Source: an archaeon (GTDB lineage Archaea > Aenigmatarchaeota > Aenigmatarchaeia > GW2011-AR5 > GCA-2688965). Taken from it: a stretch of DNA of 6,407 nt. The notes under the pieces were generated by a model, which was not told where the DNA came from, ran no database searches, and saw only the letters and a list, made by a program, of their open reading frames with translations. The stretch is from the NCBI GenBank assembly GCA_002688965.1, contig NZEE01000028.1, positions 6,060 to 12,466 of the forward strand, written 5' to 3'. Position numbers and translations under genes: made by a program. Positions 1 to 6,136 of the stretch are shown here, piece after piece (positions within the stretch are counted from its first letter, which is position 1; the number at the start of each line of letters is the position of its first letter).

Positions 1-654
1 ATTGTTGAGACAGCATTATGTGATATAAATGATGCCGCAAGGAGACTACAGAAAAAAATAATAGCTGTGATTAAGTCAACGGTAGAACCAGGTACAACTG
101 ACCGTCTAAATGATAGCTACTCATCTGTTACCGTTGTCTTTAATCCAGAATTTTTGACAGAGGCGAATTCATTCGATGACTTTAAGAACCAAAGTAGAAT
201 TATCATAGGTGGTCCTCGTCCTGCATCCACCAAAATAAAAGCGATGTATCGTAAGGCTTTTCCAAAAACATCAATTATTAAGACGGGTGCTAGCGTTGCT
301 GAGATGATAAAGTATTTCACCAATTGTTTTTTGGCAACTAAGGTAAGTTTTGCTAATGAGATGAAGCAAGTATGCGATAAAATAGGGATTGATTTTGACA
401 AAGTTGTTGAGTATGCACTATATGATGATAGAATTGGAAACTCACACTTATCTGTCCCAGGTCCGGATGGATCCCTAGGGTTCGGTGGTCATTGTTTTCC
501 CAAGGACCTAAATGCAATTATGTACTTGGCGGAATCCAACGGCATAAAACCCTCAGTTTTATCAAGCGTATGGTACAAAAATTTAGAAGTACGTCCCCAT
601 GCAGAAAGAGATTGGGAAAATATGATTGGTCGCGCAATTTCAGAAATTGAGTAA
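1..654 (+). CDS. ugd: UDP-glucose/nucleotide-sugar 6-dehydrogenase, 3' part of gene
   Basis: The enzyme oxidises UDP-glucose (or a similar NDP-sugar) to the uronic acid using two NAD+, in the cytoplasm. The reading frame is open from base 1, so the start lies upstream; 217 residues are visible. The N-terminal Rossmann start (GxGxxG) is missing from view. Visible motifs are STVEPGTT (26-33), NPEFLTEA (48-55), the central helix with K104 and N108, and GFGGHCFPKD with nucleophile C165 and D169. These match in order and near-identical spacing the Thr, two Glu, Lys, Asn, Cys and Asp of characterised UDP-glucose dehydrogenases, so the active site looks intact. The protein ends only 52 residues after the catalytic Cys, so the usual C-terminal UDP-binding domain is absent. 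This compact form is probably a viral variant, not decay. It heads a sugar block with two glycosyltransferases. The exact sugar substrate is not determined. Confidence 0.9.
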   Translation: MVETALCDINDAARRLQKKIIAVIKSTVEPGTTDRLNDSYSSVTVVFNPEFLTEANSFDDFKNQSRIIIGGPRPASTKIKAMYRKAFPKTSIIKTGASVAEMIKYFTNCFLATKVSFANEMKQVCDKIGIDFDKVVEYALYDDRIGNSHLSVPGPDGSLGFGGHCFPKDLNAIMYLAESNGIKPSVLSSVWYKNLEVRPHAERDWENMIGRAISEIE

Positions 655-674
655 ACGATTACGATCGTTTTTTT
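653..674 (+). terminator. Intrinsic terminator with UACG tetraloop, overlapping the dehydrogenase stop codon
   Basis: AAACGAT (653-659) pairs perfectly with ATCGTTT (664-670) around the loop TACG (660-663), which fits the stable UNCG tetraloop class. A run of seven T (668-674) closes the stem and follows it. The left arm begins in the TAA stop codon (652-654). The T-run exists only on the + strand, so it should stop transcripts leaving the dehydrogenase. The stem is short and partly A-T, so termination may be partial. It sits 25 bases before the next start. Confidence 0.72.
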
Positions 675-686
675 ATTATTGCACAA

Positions 687-693
687 AGTGGGG
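687..693 (+). promoter_or_regulatory. Ribosome binding site for the GTG start at 699
   Basis: AGTGGGG ends five bases before GTG 699 and is the only purine-rich, G-rich stretch in the gap. It supports GTG 699 as the start. The ATG at 697 is out of frame and is followed directly by TGA. Confidence 0.45.
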
Positions 694-698
694 TTCAT

Positions 699-1949
699 GT
701 GAAAAAGAAGAAGATCCTGTTGTTGTCAGATCATGCGCTATGTACATCAGGTGTAGGTACTCAAAGTCGACACCTAATTGAAGGTCTCTTGCAGTCATAT
801 CCAGGTGAATGGACATTTCGACAATTTGGAGCTGCGGTTAAGCATGCTAATTACGAGACCATTGTCGTAAATGATGATTTTATTATCAAACCTATAGATG
901 GGTTTGGTGACCGGGATATGTTACGCATTGCATTAGCGACCGAAAAACCTGATATATTAATGCTGTTTACAGATCCACGATTTTTTATTTGGTTGTTTGA
1001 AATGGAGGATGAGGTCCACCAGGTATGCCCTATTGTGTGGTGGCATGTATGGGACAATAGGCCAACACCCAGATTTAACGATGTCTTATATGAATCAACA
1101 GATTTGATCAATTGTCATTCTCATCTAACATATGAAATGTGTTCTGAAAATTTTCCGGAAAAGACTAATTTTGTTCCGCATGCATTACCTGATAAATTAT
1201 TTTATGCTTTAAGCGATGATGAAAAATTAGAGCATAAAAAAGCACTTTTTGGAAAGGATAAGGTGGATCACTTTATTATGCTATGGATTAATCGTAATGC
1301 TAGAAGAAAGAGGCCCAATGACGTTTTAGAAGCATGGAAATTATTTCTAGATTTGCTAGAAAAGAAGCATGGGCATAGAAAGGCTATTTTGCTCATGCAC
1401 ACCGATCCTGTGGATGATGAAGGACCAAATTTATATGTAGCAACCGACTATTTGGGAATTAAGGATAATGTTATTTTTTCCTCTGATAGGATTGCATTTG
1501 AGCAAATGAATATCATACATAATGCAGTTGATTGTTGTATCAATATTGCATATGCTGAGGGATTCGGGTTACCTACTCTCGAGGCAATGCAAACCGGAAC
1601 GCCTATAATTGCATTACAGACCGGTGGTCTAACACGCCAGGTTGTCGATCATCGTGATGGTACTGAGAATGGTGTCGCATTACCGGTAGAGCTTCAGAGC
1701 TTGGTTGGGTCCCAATTAGTACCGTACATTTATGAGGATTATGTGACTAATCAAACCGTGGCTGATGCAATGTTGAAAATGTTTGAGTTAGGTGAGTCCG
1801 GTCGAAAAGAAATGGGAAAGAAAGCCCGTGATTATGCGCTGAGTGAATTTAGTTATCAAAATACTATCGATATGTGGCATAATACTTTAAAAGACACAGT
1901 GGAAAACTGGCGCTCACGTTGTCAACCGTGGGAAAAAATTACCTTATAG
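699..1949 (+). CDS. GT-B fold glycosyltransferase (family 4-like)
   Basis: Predicted retaining glycosyltransferase of 416 residues that moves a sugar from a nucleotide-sugar donor to an unknown acceptor. It acts in the cytoplasm; there is no signal peptide or membrane span. The N-terminal domain begins with a basic stretch, a beta strand and the glycine loop SGVGTQSRH (17-25). The C-terminal donor-binding domain starts near MLWINRNARRKRP (about 194-206), whose Arg/Lys residues suit phosphate binding. It carries the E-x7-E motif as EGFGLPTLE (E287, E295), followed by the strand and loop TPIIALQTGGL. Length is normal for a complete enzyme. The start is GTG at 699. It follows the terminator after the dehydrogenase and lies 7 bases before a second transferase. 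The acceptor could be virion protein, DNA base or host glycan; sequence alone does not say. Confidence 0.87.
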   Translation: MKKKKILLLSDHALCTSGVGTQSRHLIEGLLQSYPGEWTFRQFGAAVKHANYETIVVNDDFIIKPIDGFGDRDMLRIALATEKPDILMLFTDPRFFIWLFEMEDEVHQVCPIVWWHVWDNRPTPRFNDVLYESTDLINCHSHLTYEMCSENFPEKTNFVPHALPDKLFYALSDDEKLEHKKALFGKDKVDHFIMLWINRNARRKRPNDVLEAWKLFLDLLEKKHGHRKAILLMHTDPVDDEGPNLYVATDYLGIKDNVIFSSDRIAFEQMNIIHNAVDCCINIAYAEGFGLPTLEAMQTGTPIIALQTGGLTRQVVDHRDGTENGVALPVELQSLVGSQLVPYIYEDYVTNQTVADAMLKMFELGESGRKEMGKKARDYALSEFSYQNTIDMWHNTLKDTVENWRSRCQPWEKITL

Positions 1950-1956
1950 AAAAATT

Positions 1957-3117
1957 ATGAAAAACGTTTTATTAAGAGCACCCTTACTGACATATTCAGG
2001 TTATGGAACACATTCACGACAGATATTTCGGTGGTTAATGACAATTCCAGACATTAATTTGTGTACACAAATTTTGCCATGGGGAATCACACCATGGATG
2101 ATTGATCCGGATATTGAAAACGGTTTAGTTGGAGAAATAATGAGCCGATCTGGTGATCAACCCAGCGGGAAATTCGACGTAACGGTTCAGGTGCAATTAC
2201 CTAATGAGTGGGATATATCATTAGGAAAGACCAATATAGGAATATCGGCGGCGGTCGAAACAGATCGTTGTAACTACAATTGGATAAATTGCTGTAATAG
2301 GATGGATCATATTATTGTCCCATCACATCACATAAAACAGGTCCTTGAGACGTCTGGTAAAGTGACATCTCCTTTGTCTGTGGTACCTGAGGCGTTTTAC
2401 GATGAAATAATTTCAGATGATATAGAGCCCATAGACTTAGAGCTAGATACTGATTTTAATTTCCTAATTGTTGGACAATTGACAGGAAATAATCCTGAAA
2501 ATGATAGAAAAAATACATTTTATGCACTTAAATGGTTGTGTGAAGCATTTTCTGATGATAAGGATGTGGGTATTGTATTAAAGACGAATTCTGGAAAGAA
2601 TACCAAAATAGATAAAAGGGTAACTGTCCAGATGCTTGAACAGTTATTAAAAGAAATTCGTGTTGGCCCATATCCAAAAATTCACTTGGTACATGGTGCC
2701 ATGAATTTGAATGAGATGTCGGCACTTTACCGACATTCTAAAATTAAAGCGCTAATTTCTCTCACACGGGGTGAGGGTTTTGGCTTGCCCCTGTTGGAGG
2801 CCTCCGCTGCTGGCATGCCAATTATTGCGACCAATTGGTCTGCTCATTTGGACTTTCTGTCATTAGGAAAATTTATTCCGTTAGACTATAGTCTTCAAGA
2901 GATAGATAAGTCAAGGGTTGATAATGAGATATTTGTACTAGGTGCAAAGTGGGCTGAGCCTATTGAGGATGACGTTAAGAAAAAGGTTAAGAAATTTCGA
3001 AGTAGTTGGATTAAGCCTACTGAATGGGCCAAAGAATTACAACCAAAAATAATAGAAAACTATAGTCAAGGTGCAATTAACAAGTCGTACAGTCATGTTT
3101 TAGGAAAGTATTTTTAA
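1957..3117 (+). CDS. Second GT-B fold glycosyltransferase (family 4-like)
   Basis: Predicted cytoplasmic glycosyltransferase of 386 residues, probably working with its upstream neighbour. The N-terminal glycine loop is SGYGTHSRQ (14-22). A central LPNEW...NIGISAAVETD...MDHIIVPS stretch (about 81-125) resembles glycosyltransferases of large phages. The donor domain opens with LIVGQLTG (170-177) and a basic NDRKN (182-186). The E-x7-E motif is EGFGLPLLE (E273, E281), followed by AAGMPIIATNWSAH. The shared S-G-x-G-T-x-S-R and EGFGLPxLE motifs make it a likely distant paralogue of the preceding gene; overall identity looks low. Spacing from the previous stop is 7 bases and no strong Shine-Dalgarno is visible, so translation may be coupled. 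The C-terminal tail (about 340-386) is lysine-rich and helical. Donor and acceptor are unknown. Confidence 0.85.
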   Translation: MKNVLLRAPLLTYSGYGTHSRQIFRWLMTIPDINLCTQILPWGITPWMIDPDIENGLVGEIMSRSGDQPSGKFDVTVQVQLPNEWDISLGKTNIGISAAVETDRCNYNWINCCNRMDHIIVPSHHIKQVLETSGKVTSPLSVVPEAFYDEIISDDIEPIDLELDTDFNFLIVGQLTGNNPENDRKNTFYALKWLCEAFSDDKDVGIVLKTNSGKNTKIDKRVTVQMLEQLLKEIRVGPYPKIHLVHGAMNLNEMSALYRHSKIKALISLTRGEGFGLPLLEASAAGMPIIATNWSAHLDFLSLGKFIPLDYSLQEIDKSRVDNEIFVLGAKWAEPIEDDVKKKVKKFRSSWIKPTEWAKELQPKIIENYSQGAINKSYSHVLGKYF

Positions 3118-3122
3118 AATTG

Positions 3123-3401
3123 ATGTATGCCATAACAGCAACCGCAATGATCATAGCAATTATTGCAATTTTTTACGCAATTAAATTTGCGTTGATTATT
3201 GTCAGGGTGCAAGATGAAATTGAAGATGCTATGGATATCCTTGATGAAAGATATGGAAAAATTAATGAGATTTTACAGAAACCCTTGTTTTATGATAGCT
3301 TTGAGGTCAGGCAGGTCTTGCAAGAAATTCGTCAGTCACAGGATGCGATATTGATTATTGCAAACAGATTTACGAATTTAGATAGCCAAAAAAATGAGTA
3401 A
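3123..3401 (+). CDS. Small single-span membrane protein with acidic helical tail
   Basis: A 92-residue protein. Residues about 3-27 form one hydrophobic helix rich in Ile, Ala and Phe (AITATAMIIAIIAIFYAI...). The rest (30-92) is charged and helical: RVQDEIEDAMDILDERYGKINEILQ looks like a short amphipathic coiled coil, and FEVRQVLQEIRQSQDAILIIANRF a second helix. It is therefore probably anchored in the inner membrane with most of its mass in the cytoplasm, although topology is inferred. I prefer ATG 3123; a TTG one codon upstream (3120) is also possible. The AGGA at 3102-3105 is too far to decide. It lies 5 bases after the second glycosyltransferase and 20 bases before the sigma factor. I recall similar proteins from large marine myoviruses, all of unknown role. 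It is too acidic and long-tailed for a typical holin, but that cannot be excluded. Confidence 0.78.
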   Translation: MYAITATAMIIAIIAIFYAIKFALIIVRVQDEIEDAMDILDERYGKINEILQKPLFYDSFEVRQVLQEIRQSQDAILIIANRFTNLDSQKNE

Positions 3402-3411
3402 ATGCTTCTAC

Positions 3412-3415
3412 GGAG
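3412..3415 (+). promoter_or_regulatory. Ribosome binding site that fixes the TTG start of the late sigma gene
   Basis: GGAG (3412-3415) ends six bases before TTG 3422, an ideal spacing. No in-frame ATG exists near it; the next is at 3473, inside the protein. This site is the main reason to accept the TTG start. Two out-of-frame ATGs (3394 and 3402) open 11- and 15-codon frames across it. Confidence 0.7.
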
Positions 3416-3421
3416 AAAATT

Positions 3422-4141
3422 TTGGCTAAGCCCAAAAAGAGGAAAATAAAGAGAAAGAAGGGAAGTAAATATATGTACTTTGACGCGGAGGTTTCCGCGT
3501 CAATTCAAAAATTTCAAGGGGTTGAGAGTATTGAAGACCGCTCCAAGCTCTATAAAGATAAAATATTTCCAGCATTTGATAAATTGGTGGAGAATCTGAT
3601 TTTTGTCTATAAATTTTTGACGCCTTACGAAAATTATCTGACACTTAAAAGTGACTGTGTGAGTTTTTTGTACGAAACTTTACACAAATGGGACCCGAGC
3701 CGGGGAACAAAGGCGTTTTCATATTTTAATGTTGTTGCCAAAAATTGGCTAATAATGAATTCTAGAAAATCTAAACGAAGGACAATGCGTCACGTTAGTA
3801 TAGATGATGTGGATTCTATGACATCAATCGATAAGCACACGGTTGCAATGTTCGACTTTTGTCCCCCTCCCGACATTATTCTAATAAATAAAGAATTCAG
3901 AAATGAAATTATGAAAAAATTATATAAGATTGAGGAAAGGGTTAAGGGGGAGAAAGAAATACGTTGTATCAATGCCATCATTAAGGTTTTTCAAAATATT
4001 GACAATTTAGAATTATTAAATAAACGTGCAGTTTTTGTGTATGTTCGTGATATATCCGGTTTAAATCCAAAACAATTGTCAGTTGCAATGTCATGTCTGC
4101 GAAAACATTATAGGGAGATAATTAAGAATGAAAACAAATAA
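3422..4141 (+). CDS. 55: Late-transcription sigma factor, T4 gp55-like
   Basis: Predicted sigma factor that binds host RNA polymerase core and directs it to phage late promoters. It has 239 residues against 185 in T4 gp55. The N-terminus is very basic (KPKKRKIKRKKGSK). The sigma-region-2-like core is around residues 60-125: KWDPSRGTKAF (89-99), then SYFNVVAKNWLI (100-111) and a basic RKSKRR stretch. This is the typical pattern of gp55 proteins from marine T4-like phages. The C-terminal 50-60 residues, with NKRAVFVYVRDISGLNPKQL (200-219) and then a basic helix ending at 239, look like a helix-turn-helix not found in T4 gp55. The C-terminus is basic and lacks the LDFLY-type sliding-clamp motif that ends T4 gp55. 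The start is TTG 3422, supported by GGAG at 3412. A strong hairpin lies inside the first codons. The helix-turn-helix assignment is inference. Confidence 0.85.
   Translation: MAKPKKRKIKRKKGSKYMYFDAEVSASIQKFQGVESIEDRSKLYKDKIFPAFDKLVENLIFVYKFLTPYENYLTLKSDCVSFLYETLHKWDPSRGTKAFSYFNVVAKNWLIMNSRKSKRRTMRHVSIDDVDSMTSIDKHTVAMFDFCPPPDIILINKEFRNEIMKKLYKIEERVKGEKEIRCINAIIKVFQNIDNLELLNKRAVFVYVRDISGLNPKQLSVAMSCLRKHYREIIKNENK
3480..3503 (+). other. Perfect 10-bp hairpin inside the late sigma coding region
   Basis: TTGACGCGGA (3480-3489) pairs perfectly with TCCGCGTCAA (3494-3503) around GGTT (3490-3493). It starts 58 bases after the TTG start and covers codons for FDAEVSAS. No T-run follows, so it is not a terminator. 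Its G-C core stands out in an AT-rich gene. It could slow ribosomes, stabilise or process the mRNA, or bind a protein; none of this is shown. Confidence 0.7.
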
Positions 4142-4142
4142 T

Positions 4143-4148
4143 GGAAGG
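4143..4148 (+). promoter_or_regulatory. Ribosome binding site for the 123-residue gene
   Basis: GGAAGG (4143-4148) lies directly after the sigma factor stop codon and ends five bases before ATG 4154. It is the most purine-rich, best-placed site in the window and suggests efficient translation of the small gene. Confidence 0.6.
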
Positions 4149-4153
4149 CAGCA

Positions 4154-4525
4154 ATGAAAAATATAGAAAAAATGGATGAGTGGTTTGAAAAACTGCAAAA
4201 GACTGAAACGCAAGTAGGCGATTTTTCTGATCTTCTTAGCGATCTAGGAAATATTACAGATAAGAAAAAGTTACTTTGGAAAGAGATATATCAGAATGCC
4301 GTAATTGATAGGCAAAATGCTGGAATTTTATTTACGGAGGCGTATAAGTCTATGCAGCCCGGTGTAACAGAACATGTAACACTGGGAGCCATACTGTCAA
4401 AATATCTTGAGAGAATGTGTAAGTCCAATGAACAGATTTTACGGTTAGCTGAATTAATTGCTAAAAATGAAGAACGCAGCGCGCATATTGATACCGAAGA
4501 TGTATTTTCAAAAATTGAGAATTAA
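4154..4525 (+). CDS. Conserved-looking phage protein of unknown function, helical
   Basis: I do not recognise this 123-residue protein with confidence. It is predicted mostly helical and soluble. Residues 1-20 are charged and amphipathic (MDEWFEKLQKTE), 25-35 acidic and hydrophobic (DLLSDLGNI), 37-65 a helix (KKLLWKEIYQNAVIDRQNAGILF), and 76-107 a second long helix (VTLGAILSKYLERMCKSNEQILRLAELI). The end is acidic (HIDTEDVFSKIEN). The KYLERMCKSNEQILRLAEL pattern recalls small unnamed proteins of marine T4-like phages. It sits 12 bases after the late sigma gene and 2 bases before the spike gene, so it belongs to the same transcript. A late co-activator or a virion assembly role is possible from context only; I see no clear similarity to T4 gp33 or UvsY. 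Confidence 0.8.
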   Translation: MKNIEKMDEWFEKLQKTETQVGDFSDLLSDLGNITDKKKLLWKEIYQNAVIDRQNAGILFTEAYKSMQPGVTEHVTLGAILSKYLERMCKSNEQILRLAELIAKNEERSAHIDTEDVFSKIEN

Positions 4526-4527
4526 AA

Positions 4528-6129
4528 ATGGGATTTGAAGATTTCACTAGCCCCAAGCCTGGACTGGCACCGGCAGTTTCTGGTCTATCGTACGCAGCTC
4601 TTCAAGAGTTAAATAACCAGGATTTTTCTTCGAATATGCCTGGAGTATTTAAAAAAGGGATCATTGTTGATGTTATTTTTGATCCAGCTAATCTTGGTGA
4701 GGCTGAGATCTTTTCTATTTTAAAGCAATGTACCGTGAGCCGTAGCGTTGTTGAGTCCATGCCACGTAACTCATGTGTTGTTAGGATGATAGATGATGGG
4801 CTGGATCACATGCTTGTAAATTCTGCAGTGATATGTTTTCCCATGTTTCCACCTCACCTAACATTACCCATCAAGCCTGGTGAGACTGTATTCATCATTG
4901 ACCTGGCTCCTGAAAAGCTCACTGATGTAATGTATTGGGTATGTCGTGTACCATCTCCGGACTATGTTTGTGATATTAATTTCACACACAATGATCGTAC
5001 GATGATGGAATCTGCAAAAAAAATGACCAAGGCTCCTTCGAAGCCGGAATTTGTTAATGGCATGGGCGAGATTAGTACCAATACATTAAGAGAGTCCAAG
5101 CTTGAACGTAAGGATAAAATAAATGCGTATGATAAAATATGGACAGGCTCTATTGCTAGTAGGCATGTTACATATGAGGCGGTACCTAGGTTTGTGTCCC
5201 GCCCGGGCGACTTCGTATTACAGGGCTCTAATAACACACTAATCTGCCTAGGCGAGGACCGGGGCTGGAATCATGTGTGGCGACCAACCTCAGCCCCGGC
5301 AGATCCCACAAACCCCACGGCCAATAAGTCTAATGCAAACTTTGTCCTTCCTATGGAGCCCCTCCGCTCCGAAGAGCTTCCCAAGAATGCTGATGAGCTT
5401 CGGACCATTAATGAGGAACGCATGGGAAGGGGTACTGTTGATATTGTTACTGGGCGTGGGCAGGTCGAAGGCACTAAGCCGGATGAACTCAAAAATTCCC
5501 GTAACGTCATGGAGACGAATAAGAACCCTGTCAATTATGAGAAGAATGCCCCCGTTAACTTCTTGTGGAATCCGGCCGAAGGCGATCCGGATTTTATGAC
5601 AGATCTTTCGCGTGTATATGTTTCGATGAAGACTTCCGGAGACGCGAATCTCAACCTGGTATACAATGAGAAGATTGTGGGTGAGGGCAATACCGGTGGA
5701 AAACCAATTCGTGAGCTTGTCGAAGATGCACCGTACGTAATTATGAAGTCAAATGAGGTCCGGATAGTTGCCCGAAACGATGGCAGCATACGCATTATAA
5801 AAGAGGCCGAAGGTGAAGAGCCCACGGCCGGCACGAATGATTGTGTAATAACACTTCAGAAGGACGGTGTCATCACCATTGACGCCTCAAAGGTACGTAT
5901 AGGTGATGGTCGCCAGAATCAGGTCTTCATTGCCGACCCCAAGGAGGATGCCGATGAGCCCCTGGTGCTAGGTCAGACATTGTTCGATATGTTGGAGGAA
6001 TTCTGTGATACGCTCGCCACCAACAAGGTCGTTGCATTGGGGGTTGACAACCCACTGGTGACCACTGCTGCAAAGGCACTAAAGGCAAAATTAAAGAACT
6101 TTAAGAGTAAAAAGGGCTTCGTAAAGTGA
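4528..6129 (+). CDS. Virion structural protein, baseplate spike/gp5-like
   Basis: A 533-residue structural protein, probably of the baseplate hub or spike that pierces the host envelope. After a short Gly/Pro N-terminus, residues about 40-145 form a likely OB-like beta domain, ending YWVCRVPSPDY (136-146). A second beta segment holds RPGDFVLQGSNNTL (225-238). A charged linker (about 265-340) follows. The C-terminal half has short repeated beta strands (VYVSMKT, NEVRIVARNDGSIRI, DCVITLQKDGVITID, SKVRIGDG) of the kind that form a trimeric beta-helix spike. It closes with EPLVLGQTLFDMLEEF (477-492) and a basic tail, a layout familiar from phage spike proteins. No lysozyme domain is visible, unlike T4 gp5. 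The start ATG 4528 follows the preceding stop by 2 bases, with a weak GAGA at 4517. GC content rises sharply from about codon 210. The exact position in the baseplate is uncertain. Confidence 0.75.
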   Translation: MGFEDFTSPKPGLAPAVSGLSYAALQELNNQDFSSNMPGVFKKGIIVDVIFDPANLGEAEIFSILKQCTVSRSVVESMPRNSCVVRMIDDGLDHMLVNSAVICFPMFPPHLTLPIKPGETVFIIDLAPEKLTDVMYWVCRVPSPDYVCDINFTHNDRTMMESAKKMTKAPSKPEFVNGMGEISTNTLRESKLERKDKINAYDKIWTGSIASRHVTYEAVPRFVSRPGDFVLQGSNNTLICLGEDRGWNHVWRPTSAPADPTNPTANKSNANFVLPMEPLRSEELPKNADELRTINEERMGRGTVDIVTGRGQVEGTKPDELKNSRNVMETNKNPVNYEKNAPVNFLWNPAEGDPDFMTDLSRVYVSMKTSGDANLNLVYNEKIVGEGNTGGKPIRELVEDAPYVIMKSNEVRIVARNDGSIRIIKEAEGEEPTAGTNDCVITLQKDGVITIDASKVRIGDGRQNQVFIADPKEDADEPLVLGQTLFDMLEEFCDTLATNKVVALGVDNPLVTTAAKALKAKLKNFKSKKGFVK

Positions 6130-6130
6130 G
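6126..6130 (+). promoter_or_regulatory. Weak ribosome binding site for the TTG start at 6137
   Basis: GTGAG (6126-6130) overlaps the spike stop codon and ends six bases before TTG 6137. It is weaker than the GGAG of the sigma gene, but it is the only candidate near the first possible start of the last frame. Confidence 0.4.
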
Positions 6131-6136
6131 TCACAA

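Noticed and set aside
24..30. TATAAAT, close to the T4 late promoter TATAAATA
   Set aside because: It is inside the dehydrogenase, the eighth base is G, and no gene start follows nearby. By eye I found no full TATAAATA in the window.
697..702. ATG followed at once by TGA, overlapping the GTG start of the first glycosyltransferase
   Set aside because: It could be a start-stop control element, but chance overlap is simple: any start preceded by AT and followed by TGA-like bases gives this.
2715..2737. Hairpin ATGTCGG/CCGACAT with a 7-base loop inside the second glycosyltransferase
   Set aside because: Seven base pairs mid-gene with no T-run and no nearby start; expected now and then by chance.
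2829..2840. 12-bp palindrome GACCAATTGGTC in the second glycosyltransferase
   Set aside because: An operator-like shape, but it sits deep in coding sequence and has no second copy that I could see.
3608..3614. Second TATAAAT match
   Set aside because: It lies within the sigma coding region with T as the eighth base, over 500 bases from the next gene start.
5271..5834. Long antisense open frames (87 and 99 codons) and a 108-codon frame on the + strand inside the spike gene
   Set aside because: They lie fully inside a well-supported gene in the GC-richer part, where stop codons are rarer; they show no motifs and no ribosome binding sites.
6091..6104. TTAAAG/CTTTAA hairpin near the end of the spike gene
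   Set aside because: Purely weak pairs with a 2-base loop, no T-run, and still within the coding region; not a terminator.
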